24,936 nucleotides of DNA from Phoronis ovalis (lineage: Eukaryota; Phoronida; Phoronidae), in NCBI GenBank assembly GCA_028565635.1, contig JAOXYB010061501.1:1-24936 (forward strand). Reading direction: 5' to 3'. A program made the translations under genes and the position numbers. Numbering within the stretch: the first letter of the stretch is position 1; the number at the start of each line of letters is the position of its first letter. The notes beneath the pieces were generated by a model. It searched no databases. It saw nothing but the letters and a program-made list of their open reading frames with translations, and had not been told where the DNA came from. Shown here one piece after another: positions 1 to 8,007 of the stretch.

Positions 1-170
1 ACAAAAATTGTCAAAGATTCGTGTCGACATTTGACCTACTTCTCAAGGTCATTTTGAAATGTCACCTGGCCTATTACACCCACTAACCTTCGAATCGTCA
101 AGTCAACACTTCGTCTTTCCAGAGAAGCTCGCAACGCAAGGTGCACTTTCGGCCATCTTGGAAGTAATCG
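1..170 (-). repeat. Dispersed ~200-bp repeat, inverted copy
   Basis: Read as reverse complement, this stretch shares ordered blocks with 640-850 and 1022-1170: CCAAGATGGC, AAGTGTTGACTTGACGATT, AATAGGCCAGGTGACATTT, AAAATGACCTT and GAATCTTTGAC. It is truncated by the window edge. Confidence 0.7.
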
Positions 171-304
171 AGGTCAAAATTATATCAGACCTGCGCTTTA
201 ACCTGTACCAAATACGAAGATGATCTGACAAAAGCTGAAGCCGTTATAGCAACACAAAGAAAAGGTTACACACGCCGACGACTCCGCCGCATAGGGTATG
301 GCTA

Positions 305-338
305 TATGCCCTTTCACTATTACATAGTGATGGGCATA
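305..338. other. Near-perfect short hairpin
   Basis: TATGCCC at 305-311 pairs with GGGCATA at 332-338, and TCACTAT at 314-320 pairs with ATAGTGA at 324-330, leaving a 3-base loop and a small bulge. It lies in repeat-derived sequence, and no function can be assigned. Confidence 0.55.
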
Positions 339-440
339 AAAATTATGGGGGGCGAACCTTACACTCGCCTACTCTGGCTTTGTGCCCTAAGGGTGCTCAC
401 CTGGATACTAAATCTTTTTGAAAGATGGAGGACTGGCTCT

Positions 441-520
441 AATTCTTGATGATGGGGGATTTGACTTTTCAATTCTTGGTGACAGTGGATTTGACCATTT
501 TAATTCTTGGAGAAGGAAGA
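441..520 (+). repeat. Short tandem repeat, period about 30, three degenerate copies
   Basis: AATTCTTG starts at 441, 471 and 502. The first two are followed by a GATG/GACA-type segment and GGATTTGAC. The third copy is more diverged. Confidence 0.6.
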
Positions 521-539
521 TCTAATGAGAGTATTCACT

Positions 540-600
540 ACCCTCATCAAACATCGCTCGAATCCGAATCTTGAACATTTTTCGATGTGTGTAAAAATTA
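540..600 (+). repeat. Dispersed repeat, 3'-end fragment
   Basis: The sequence around GAATCTTGAACATTTTTCG followed by TGTGTGTAA matches the 3' end of the repeat copies at 640-850 and 1022-1170. Only the terminal ~60 bases are recognisable. Confidence 0.55.
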
Positions 601-639
601 ATGTCTTTGTCTCGCAATAACTGCTTCAGTTTTTGAATT

Positions 640-850
640 TTTTACCAAGATGGCGGATTAGCGGCCATGTTTGTTCCCCGAGAGGTCATGTCATATTATG
701 CTATATACCAGAAGGACAAAGTGTTGGCTAGACGATTTGCAGGTGGATTCACAAAAGTGATAAGTTTGCAGATGCAACAGGTTAGGTGACATTTTAAAAT
801 GACCTTAAGCGAGTCTAATGCCGATCAGAATCTTTGCCATTTTTCATGCC
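640..850 (+). repeat. Dispersed ~200-bp repeat, direct copy 1
   Basis: This copy contains CCAAGATGGCGG (645-656), which resembles a YY1 site, then ACAAAGTGTTGGCTAGACGA, AGGTTAGGTGACATTTTAAA and AGAATCTTTGCCATTTTTCA in the order shared by the other copies. Confidence 0.7.
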
Positions 851-969
851 TTAGCATTTTATTTGTATTCAGTTTTTATCGAACCAGCTTCATATTCGAT
901 ACAGAGTAAGTACATATCAAACTATAGGTCAGGTATAAATTAAATCTAGATCACTTCCAATATGACCAA

Positions 970-1472
970 CTGTATAGAGCAGGGTCAATATATTAATAAT
1001 TATTAGTACAGATTGATTTGTGCCCATGCTTGTTCCTGAGGCCACATCAAAGTGTTGACAAGATTCAAAGGTGGATTCAAGCAGGTCATGTGTTGGTGGG
1101 CATAATAGGCTAGGTGACCTGGAAAAGTGGTCAAATGCCGATCCGATTCTTCGACATTTTTTGTTGTATGTAACATTTTCTTTAGTTACTTGTAAATCAT
1201 GTTATTTATAATACTCGGACTTTTACACACTTTCTAAAATATATATTATTTTTGTACATGAAGCGATGTAACAAGTTTTGGTTATTAATGTGTGATCATG
1301 TATCTGCATGGCTTGTGCTTACCTGCTGAGAAAATATGTTGCGACTTGTATTAGCTTTGCTTTACTATTAGTGATGCAGTAAAAACTTGGTTTCAGATGG
1401 GAAAATAATTTGAAATTATTGGTATAGAGTGGGGGTCAATATATCAAAAATTATTAGTACAGAATTGGTCTG
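970..1472 (+). repeat. Diverged direct repeat pair (970-1020 and 1420-1472)
   Basis: Both segments read TATAGAG, then GGGTCAATATAT and AATTATTAGTACAGA, with small indels, about 450 bases apart. This adds to the evidence that the left flank is made of nested old duplications. Confidence 0.65.
1022..1170 (+). repeat. Dispersed ~200-bp repeat, direct copy 2
   Basis: It shares TTGTTCC, TCAAAGTGTTGAC, GGTGGATTCA, ATAATAGGCTAGGTGACC and GATTCTTCGACATTTTTTG with the other copies, and the CCAAGATGGC part is missing. It is internally shorter than copy 1 around the GGTGAC block. Confidence 0.65.
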
Positions 1473-1936
1473 AAAATGTTATCCTCAGCTATGCACATAC
1501 TGTACCTGTATATACTTTCTGCATATTTAATTTTGATTGTATACAAGCTTAACATAGTGTTATAGCAGGTGACACTTTAACCCGACTTTACATGTATGAT
1601 AACATCCCCAGCTTTCACGATTTTTCACTGTTAGTACAAAGCTAGTATTTCAAATTCCAGTTTGTAATTATCAGCATCACTTTCTGAGTGTCTGGTGAGT
1701 GTGCATGTCTCTGTATATACTGTATACTGTTTTTACTATAAAAATTATTAGAATGCACTAGGGATCATTAAAAACATGTAATTCAAGTTTGATAGCATTA
1801 TAATAACAAAAGGCATGTAATGTTCAACCGTTTTCTGTTTAGTGTGATAGGGTTGGAAGATAATCAACACCAGCAATATCCAGTTTTGCATGAAAAAGTT
1901 ATATACAAAAGCAATGATGCAGTTTTGGGAGCTGTA

Positions 1937-2220
1937 GGGGGGGGGGGTAACGTGAGCATTTGGTCTGTTAAGTGCGAGCATCGCCTTAGTCTGCTAAGTG
2001 CAAGCAGCGAGCATTGTCTTTCGGCGAACATTATTTGCTTATTTTTTTAATTTAGTGTACTATTTTGTTTTGACGCTTTTTTTTTTGGTTGTCGATATTT
2101 TTTTGCGACCGCGGAACCGTTTTATTATTTTTTTTGGTTGTCAATTTTTCTGGTTAAGTGCGAGCAGCGAGCATTGCCAATTTTTAAGTGCGAGCATTGT
2201 ACCTTGGGGGGGTACCCCCC
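1937..2220. repeat. Cluster of TAAGTGCGAGC motifs with G-run and G6TAC6 palindrome
   Basis: An 11-G run sits at 1937-1947. Related motifs TAAGTGCGAGCA(GCGAGC)ATTG occur at 1969-1980, 1995-2016, 2155-2176 and 2185-2199. A T-rich segment with GGTTGTC is repeated at about 2080-2110 and 2128-2157. GGGGGGTACCCCCC at 2207-2220 is a perfect 14-bp palindrome. This looks like decayed repetitive DNA of unknown class. Confidence 0.65.
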
Positions 2221-2650
2221 TCAGTTTTGTTCAGGTGCAAACCAAGCTAGTTTACGTGTGATGGCAAAATGATGTCACTAATTAGTTGACCTCACTGTGA
2301 CAAGGTGACTATTATACTGATGCTTTGGTGGGATCTAGCAATGTGGGAGAGCATGACTAGATAGGGAAGGGTAACTATTAAACTTTAAGTTAGAACTATT
2401 TTACAAACAGAATTTGTATTAAATATTGTTTTGTACAATTCACATGATTGTCTTTTTTCATTATAATTTTGTTATATTTAATGTTTTCTTAATCAAGCAG
2501 TCACTCAGTTATGAAACGTTTTACAGTTCTGACGTGAGACAAGAAATAGAGAGGATTTAGTAATAACTTTTTCATAGCTTTGTGCTGGTAGTTATACGAA
2601 GCCCTTTATGGCATGTGTGAAAAAAGTGTGAATTTTTTTGCATAGGAAAG

Positions 2651-2700
2651 TGTGTGTGTGTGCATCTTACATACACACACGCACACCCACACACATACAT
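2651..2700. repeat. TG/CA microsatellite pair
   Basis: (TG)6 at 2651-2662 is followed after 8 bases by an interrupted CA tract at 2671-2700. The two tracts are complementary and could fold back. Confidence 0.85.
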
Positions 2701-2960
2701 GTTCTCTGCATTCATCTTCAAGAATACGCTTGTACTACTGATTTTATTTTCTGTACTCTTTCCAGGGCATAACAGGTTTCTGTTGGGTGTTCAAATATTT
2801 TGAGATGGCTGTCTTTATAGTTAAGACTACTACCAGTAAATAGAGGAATATTTATGAAAATGTCATAAAAACAGGTGGAGTTAACAAATTGAGGATAAAA
2901 TGTACAGCAGCTGCAAACACAGGAGGCAGCAGATAATTATTAAAAACCAAGTTAACAGTT

Positions 2961-3176
2961 ATGGAAAGTGGAAATGATAAAACTAGTCGTAACACTGATG
3001 CATCAAACAAGTCACCTAATATACCATCTCACCATAAAAGTAAAAAATTGAGTATTACAAAAAGTTTAAACTGCTTTAAAAATGGAGACAGTGTTGAAGA
3101 TTCAAATTGTAAACACAATATAAAACCAGCAAAATCAGAAATCAATGGTGGTGCTAGAAAGTACAGACATGGTTAA
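2961..3176 (+). CDS. Possible frameshifted N-terminus of the orphan gene, or upstream ORF
   Basis: ATG 2961 has G at -3 and G at +4, a better initiation context than ATG 3145. Its 71 codons read like the large protein (MESGNDKTSRNTDASNKSPN and on; its KKLSITKS resembles QLTITKS in the large frame). It stays open from 2937 and overlaps the main frame (open from 3124) by about 50 bases, offset by one base. A single-base indel anywhere in 3124-3173 would fuse them. No realistic intron fits the overlap. Alternatives are an upstream ORF or chance. Confidence 0.45.
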   Translation: MESGNDKTSRNTDASNKSPNIPSHHKSKKLSITKSLNCFKNGDSVEDSNCKHNIKPAKSEINGGARKYRHG

Positions 3177-6100
3177 TAAAGATTTTAAGGCTCAAGTAAC
3201 AAAACAAATTACAAAAGTTTTACTAAGATCAAGAAACAGTTTACAATTGAAGGCTCAAGTAACGAAAAGAAAAATTGGTAACTGGGCAACCACAAAGCTA
3301 AATGCAATGAATGAATATCGAAAAGCATATAAAAGAAAAGAATCCTTAAACAGATCACAAGTTACTGATATAACTGAAATTATGGAGGAATATGGTTGTA
3401 CTCAAGATGTCATGAATAAAGATTACCACCAGAAACAACCAAACACTAATACAACATTTCTTCAACCTCCAAGAACCAGAAAAGTTAGATATCCAACAAA
3501 AAAAAGTTTGCAAGATGTTAGTGAAGAACAAATTTATAATTTGGCCACCATAACTTCTAGTCAACTTTCACAAAAGCAAGTTATGATTAAAACAAGCAAA
3601 CAACTGACTATAACTAAAAGCAATACCCAAGATGGAGAATTTTGTATAGCACAGAAACAAAATACTTATGGGACAACTTACACAAAGAATCACGTTTTAG
3701 AAACTGGTAATCTTGAAAATTCTGAAATAGTTGAGCATGAAAGCAAAGAAAGTCTAGCCCAACTGTATACAGTAAGACTGGAAAGTATCCCGTTGAGTCC
3801 ATATCTGGCAGGCTTGGCTGCTGTCAATTCATGGAAAAAAACTGATACAAAAAAAACACAATTGAGACAAGATTCTGACAAGAATATCCTCAAAAGCAAT
3901 TCAATTTGCTTTCAACACAGTTTTATACCTATAGGCCATACCCAAGAGTCTGAATCAGAAGCTGAATCAGAAACTTCAAGTCCAGAACTGGTAACTAGTT
4001 GTCAGTATAAGCAGGGACAAGGAAAAAAACAAGAATGTGCAGAGGTAACACATGTACCTGTTAAAACACATATCACTCACACTGGCAAGCTTGAGAAGAA
4101 AGCAAAAGAGACAAAAGCAGTGCAAATAAGCCAATCAAATGTAAAAAAATCATCCAATGGCATTCAACATGCAACACAGACTGATTTTGAACTCACAGAC
4201 TTTAGTTTTGACTATGACAAGAGTGATCATAATTTAGCAACAACAGAAAAAGTACCTGACAAAGGTAAAAATCAAGACCTGGAAAAACAAAAGACTCAGG
4301 GCAAAAAGGAAAAAATACCCACCTCACCTACACCATGTCTCATGGAAATTACACTAAACAGTTCTTTCCATAGAGAACCAAGTCCAAAACAAGAGAAAGA
4401 GGATGGAAAGCTAAGAAGAAGTCCCATAGAGATCAAGAAAAAAACTACTTCAGCATTGCTTAATGGAAAACAACAACCCCTAGCCTCCGATCTTAAAACA
4501 TCACAGGAAACTGTGGAAAAAGAAGAATTACAAATCAATAACCTAGCAACACTAGCTAAAGACATGCAAAATTTCAAAACCATCCCAAACATAGCAGCAA
4601 CATTTCCTAAGAATGAACAAACTACAGAATCATTCACTGGCAAATTTAATAAAATTCATGCTGTTTCAAAGACCTGGCAAGAAAATATCAAAACAGATAC
4701 TAATGAGAATGACAATATTACCGTTGGCTTTGACACAGAATCAGATGTAAGCTTGGCAAATGAACATAATAAAATTATAAAAACAGTTTCAGTCAAAACC
4801 CCAAATAGAAGGTCAAACTGTAAAGCCTCCAAAAGCAAGGCAAAAGGTAATCAAACAAGGAAACAAATTAATGATATTAAATTAATAGATCTAAGTGATG
4901 TGGATGAATCACTATTGGAAGAGAATTACCAACGATTTAATGCAGCCAAGGAATATTACAATGAAGATGAAATTGTAAAAACTCAAATTGTACAAGCATA
5001 TTATGTAAGTGAAGATGGCATTGTGAAGACTTCCAGTGTAAATGATAACAATAGAGATAGTCCTATTGATGTATTGATGACAAATTCACTAAAATGCTAC
5101 GCTGATGATGGCATTGTTACAATACCAAATACAAATTTTATTTCACAACAGTTCAATAAGGACAGTGCTGTATTAAGTCATCTGGAAAAAAATGAAAATG
5201 ATACTTGTTCAAACCCATTGCAAGGTCACAACACCGAGAGACATTTGCCACGTCAAATGCACAGTTATGATAGTGATATTAGTGAGCAGCATTATGATAG
5301 TGATGTCAGTGAGCAGAGTTACGATAGTGATATTACTGACACAAATCAGTTTCAAAAGTCTTCCCCAATCAGTGACTGTGGTAATACTATTCAAAGTCGA
5401 AGACCAGTACAACTAACCAAAAATGATCAAGTAGGACCAAATTTGCTGCATGTTAATGATGAGAATGGTAAATCTATAATTTCATTCCAAAGAGATATGG
5501 ATTATAGTGACAATTCTGCACTTATACAAGGACAAAGAACAATTCAAAATCTGGCTTCTTCTCGGCATAATAATGACTGTGACTATGTGCTGCATCCTGC
5601 TCAGTTTACTGACTCATGGAACAAAGGAAAAAACAGTTTAGGCCCTTCCAACACAAACAAAGAAGCAAAAACCTGTAAAATAACAGGTGTCATTCCAGAA
5701 TGTTGTCATGAAAACAGAGAAAGTAATGCATGGGTGTACGACAAAGGGAAATTAGTGCATGGCGACATCAAAATGTGTTTTGATATATTTCACACGGCTA
5801 TAACTGAAAACAATCTTGTAAAAGATGGTCATAGCCAAACAGATGATTTCACATCAAAAAACAATATGAAAGAAATAGCTGCCAAATATGAACAAATTCC
5901 AAAAATTGCTCATCTAAACAGTAAATACTCAGCCAAAAAAGAAAGGCGAAAGACTAATTTTATATACAAAATAACACCCAGAACAAAAATACATGACTGT
6001 CTCACAAAGGATGCAGTTACTGCTTCAAAGAAACGTGTTAGGAAAAAAACTAAAAAACTAGTCACAAATCAACATAGAACATTCATCCCCAATTCCACAA

Positions 6101-6603
6101 ACTATGACCGTCACAGAAAGAAACTACGAAATAATACAAAACAGATGACTGAGTATAATAACACTCATGTTATCCAATACTTTCAGAAGAAAGTTGCCCA
6201 TATTACAAAAGAAAGTCTAGGTACTGATGCTGTTCTAACAGGTGCAGACAGCTTGGTCATTGAGAGTGAAACAGGGCTAACCCCTGGTGAGAGTTGTGCT
6301 GCATACAGGACGTCACCAGTGGATGCCACAATTACCTTACCCGCCAACACAACTGCCACAGCTAATACTGTTAAATTGGGTAGTGTAGGTAGATGTAAGA
6401 CCACATCACCAGACAGTAGAAGCACTAAGAAAGCAGAGGTATTATCAACTGATCCCTTAATAAATCTAAATTCAGATAAAATAGTACCGGACAAATTACC
6501 CAATGTTAAAGTTTTTGTTCAGGCCTCTTCCAATCAAGACACAGCAGAGAATATTAAAACTGTAAATACAACAGTAACTGTATATGGCCTGGGTAGAGAA
6601 TGA
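3145..6603 (+). CDS. Unrecognised 1152-residue disordered, Lys/Asn/Thr-rich protein
   Basis: I do not recognise this protein. The frame is open for 3459 bases in an AT-rich region where stops are frequent, which strongly supports coding. Composition is polar, with no signal peptide, membrane segment or obvious fold, so I infer mostly disorder. Visible elements, numbered from ATG 3145: a repeated KAQVTK near the N-terminus (about 15 and 36); an acidic Ser/Glu run at 268-281; HATQTD at 342-347, resembling a dynein light chain LC8 TQT site; IVKT-type repeats at 607-613, 623-629 and 653-659; three 9-residue YDSD repeats at 707-733; and basic clusters KKERRK at 931-936 and KKRVRKKTKK at 962-971 that could be nuclear localisation signals. 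ATG 3145 has T at -3, a poor context, and the true start may lie upstream in another frame. It could be a single-exon gene or one large exon. It is convergent with DIS3L2. Confidence 0.8.
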   Translation: MVVLESTDMVNKDFKAQVTKQITKVLLRSRNSLQLKAQVTKRKIGNWATTKLNAMNEYRKAYKRKESLNRSQVTDITEIMEEYGCTQDVMNKDYHQKQPNTNTTFLQPPRTRKVRYPTKKSLQDVSEEQIYNLATITSSQLSQKQVMIKTSKQLTITKSNTQDGEFCIAQKQNTYGTTYTKNHVLETGNLENSEIVEHESKESLAQLYTVRLESIPLSPYLAGLAAVNSWKKTDTKKTQLRQDSDKNILKSNSICFQHSFIPIGHTQESESEAESETSSPELVTSCQYKQGQGKKQECAEVTHVPVKTHITHTGKLEKKAKETKAVQISQSNVKKSSNGIQHATQTDFELTDFSFDYDKSDHNLATTEKVPDKGKNQDLEKQKTQGKKEKIPTSPTPCLMEITLNSSFHREPSPKQEKEDGKLRRSPIEIKKKTTSALLNGKQQPLASDLKTSQETVEKEELQINNLATLAKDMQNFKTIPNIAATFPKNEQTTESFTGKFNKIHAVSKTWQENIKTDTNENDNITVGFDTESDVSLANEHNKIIKTVSVKTPNRRSNCKASKSKAKGNQTRKQINDIKLIDLSDVDESLLEENYQRFNAAKEYYNEDEIVKTQIVQAYYVSEDGIVKTSSVNDNNRDSPIDVLMTNSLKCYADDGIVTIPNTNFISQQFNKDSAVLSHLEKNENDTCSNPLQGHNTERHLPRQMHSYDSDISEQHYDSDVSEQSYDSDITDTNQFQKSSPISDCGNTIQSRRPVQLTKNDQVGPNLLHVNDENGKSIISFQRDMDYSDNSALIQGQRTIQNLASSRHNNDCDYVLHPAQFTDSWNKGKNSLGPSNTNKEAKTCKITGVIPECCHENRESNAWVYDKGKLVHGDIKMCFDIFHTAITENNLVKDGHSQTDDFTSKNNMKEIAAKYEQIPKIAHLNSKYSAKKERRKTNFIYKITPRTKIHDCLTKDAVTASKKRVRKKTKKLVTNQHRTFIPNSTNYDRHRKKLRNNTKQMTEYNNTHVIQYFQKKVAHITKESLGTDAVLTGADSLVIESETGLTPGESCAAYRTSPVDATITLPANTTATANTVKLGSVGRCKTTSPDSRSTKKAEVLSTDPLINLNSDKIVPDKLPNVKVFVQASSNQDTAENIKTVNTTVTVYGLGRE

Positions 6604-6732
6604 AATGAGTATCAAAAGCTAGAAACATGTAAGGTTGAGAAAAACAAAAGTGTAAGAGATGCTAAAAAATATGAAAGAAGTCAAAGGGATATCAATCAAA
6701 ACATCAGAAGAACAGTATTATATTGCAACTAA
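6604..6732 (+). other. In-frame open extension beyond the orphan gene's TGA
   Basis: After the TGA at 6601-6603 the same frame stays open for 42 codons (NEYQKLETCKVEKNKSVRDA and on) to TAA at 6730-6732. The composition is Lys/Arg/Asn/Glu-rich, like the upstream protein. It may reflect a premature stop, readthrough, or merely the A-rich base composition of the strand. The TGA is followed by AAT, not a known leaky CTA context. Confidence 0.4.
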
Positions 6733-6872
6733 TCACAAAGACAAGAATAATATAACTGAATATTTGATAGTTTATTAAAGTTGTGATTTATACATCTTGC
6801 ATGGCATGCGTTTCCTTTCAATGTTTTTCTCTGAAGCAAAAGCATTATTTTTTCAAAATATGATTCTAGGAT

Positions 6873-6925
6873 AATAAAACCGTGACAGACCATCCACAGA
6901 GACCAAAGAATGTCCATTTAATAAA
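6873..6925 (+). terminator. Candidate polyadenylation signals of the orphan gene
   Basis: AATAAA occurs at 6873-6878 and at 6920-6925, about 270 and 320 bases after the TGA. They are properly placed for a short 3' untranslated region. In AT-rich DNA such hexamers are common by chance. Confidence 0.4.
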
Positions 6926-7099
6926 TAATTAGATAAATTCAAGTTACAGATTAAATCTAAGCCTGTAATATATTTAACTAAAGGTGGTATGCAGTTTGTA
7001 TAAACACTGGGTATATAGAGGTTGTCCCTATTTGCGAAGATATAGAGACCTATAACTAAGTATTTCGTCACAACAACTTCTTCAGGTCAGTTGTCTCTC

Positions 7100-7390
7100 C
7101 GGAGTTTGTTTCCAGCATTTCAAAACATAAACTTCAAAAAAGTATAAGTCCAACACCCGTGCAGATACTAAAAAGCTAAAACTAACTTCCAACTAGGAAC
7201 TCTAATAAGGTGTCTCAGATTTTTTAAATTCTTGTTATTTCTGAAATGATGTGCTTCTAAAGATACGAGTGCCAGAATAAATGTATTACGTTGTTTTGGC
7301 CAAGTTTCAACTATGTATCTAGGTGTTGGACTTAAATTTTTTGCATGTTGAAAAATGTGAGTTTTTACCCAAAATGGTTTCCTTACTAGC
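7100..7390. repeat. Imperfect inverted repeat between convergent genes
   Basis: A 13-base arm at 7145-7157 (TAAGTCCAACACC) is the exact reverse complement of 7322-7334. Between the arms, further segments pair in order around a centre near 7240 (GATAC near the arms, AATAAGGTGTCTC against GCACTCG-type sequence), though with many mismatches. Weak pairing may continue outward to about 7100 and 7390. It looks like an old fold-back or MITE-like insertion. No target-site duplication was identified. Confidence 0.5.
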
Positions 7391-7585
7391 TATATAATCA
7401 TGTGACAGGTAAATAACTTTTCATAATCCTTAAGTTAATACTTTAGTTTCTAAAAAATATAATTTTATTAGTAAGTCTATTTTTTCATTAAACTGTCCGA
7501 AGTTCGACTCAAAGTGTAAAGAGTGAATTAGCTGTCCCAAATGGGTCCAGCCCTCTTAAAGTACTATATGGCACAGACCTGGTAA

Positions 7586-7950
7586 TTTATTAGGGATAAG
7601 AAGTGATACAAGCTTAGGGACAATTAACGGGTGCTTATTTTACTGCAACTTTTGTAGCAAAAATAAAACTATTAATACTAACATAGTATTTTTTTTAATT
7701 CTTCAGTTGTTGTCAATATATTTTGTTAAAACATTAAAAACATTTTAAAAATTATTTTCCATTAAAAATTAGTCAGACACAGATGTATAAAGATGTCTTT
7801 ACAGCAATATTCAAGAAATGAATTAATTATGACAATGGCAACAAATATGTAGAGGACATTCCATATTCATTTAATTTCAAAATGCACAAATAACGGATTG
7901 CATTAATCTTCTAGTTAAGCTCACCACAAAAGCAGCACAACACTTTGTTT
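7586..7950 (-). other. Probable DIS3L2 3' untranslated region
   Basis: Downstream of the TAA, the transcribed strand carries ATTAAA (plus-strand 7870-7875), about 80 bases after the stop, and AATAAA (7586-7591), about 360 bases after it. Either could be the polyadenylation signal. The end point is a guess based on the second site. Confidence 0.4.
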
Positions 7951-8007
7951 TTAATCATCACCTCGCTCCCCGGATGCAGATTCTTCATCAGGATGCTTAA
8001 CTATAGC
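7951..8007 (-). CDS. DIS3L2: DIS3L2 last coding exon and stop
   Basis: Eighteen codons ([18 protein letters not shown]) are followed by TAA at 7951-7953. The AIVKHP start parallels the AILKRP motif near the end of vertebrate DIS3L2, and the tail is acidic as in the family. The acceptor is CTTTTCCAG, with a good pyrimidine tract. Confidence 0.93.
   Translation of the reverse strand, partial: AIVKHPDEESASGERGDD

Larger units (their letters stand above)
1..2936. other. Repeat-rich intergenic region without a supported gene
   Basis: No open frame here is convincing. The left 1.5 kb is built from diverged dispersed repeats (listed separately). The region from 1900 to 2230 holds low-complexity and G/C-run sequence, and 2230-2936 is AT-rich with a microsatellite. 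The promoter of the rightward orphan gene should lie near the right end of this region, but I cannot place a TATA box or initiator with confidence. Confidence 0.6.

Noticed and set aside
1748-2261. Three overlapping short open frames
   Set aside because: They run through G-runs, T-runs and GCGAGC repeats, and their translations are low-complexity.
4296-4643. 115-codon antisense frame inside the orphan gene
   Set aside because: It is a shadow of the strongly coding + frame, whose A-rich codons remove stops on the other strand.
7495-7520. GTTCGACTC resembling a tRNA/SINE B box
   Set aside because: No A box, cloverleaf or poly-A tail is found at the proper distance.
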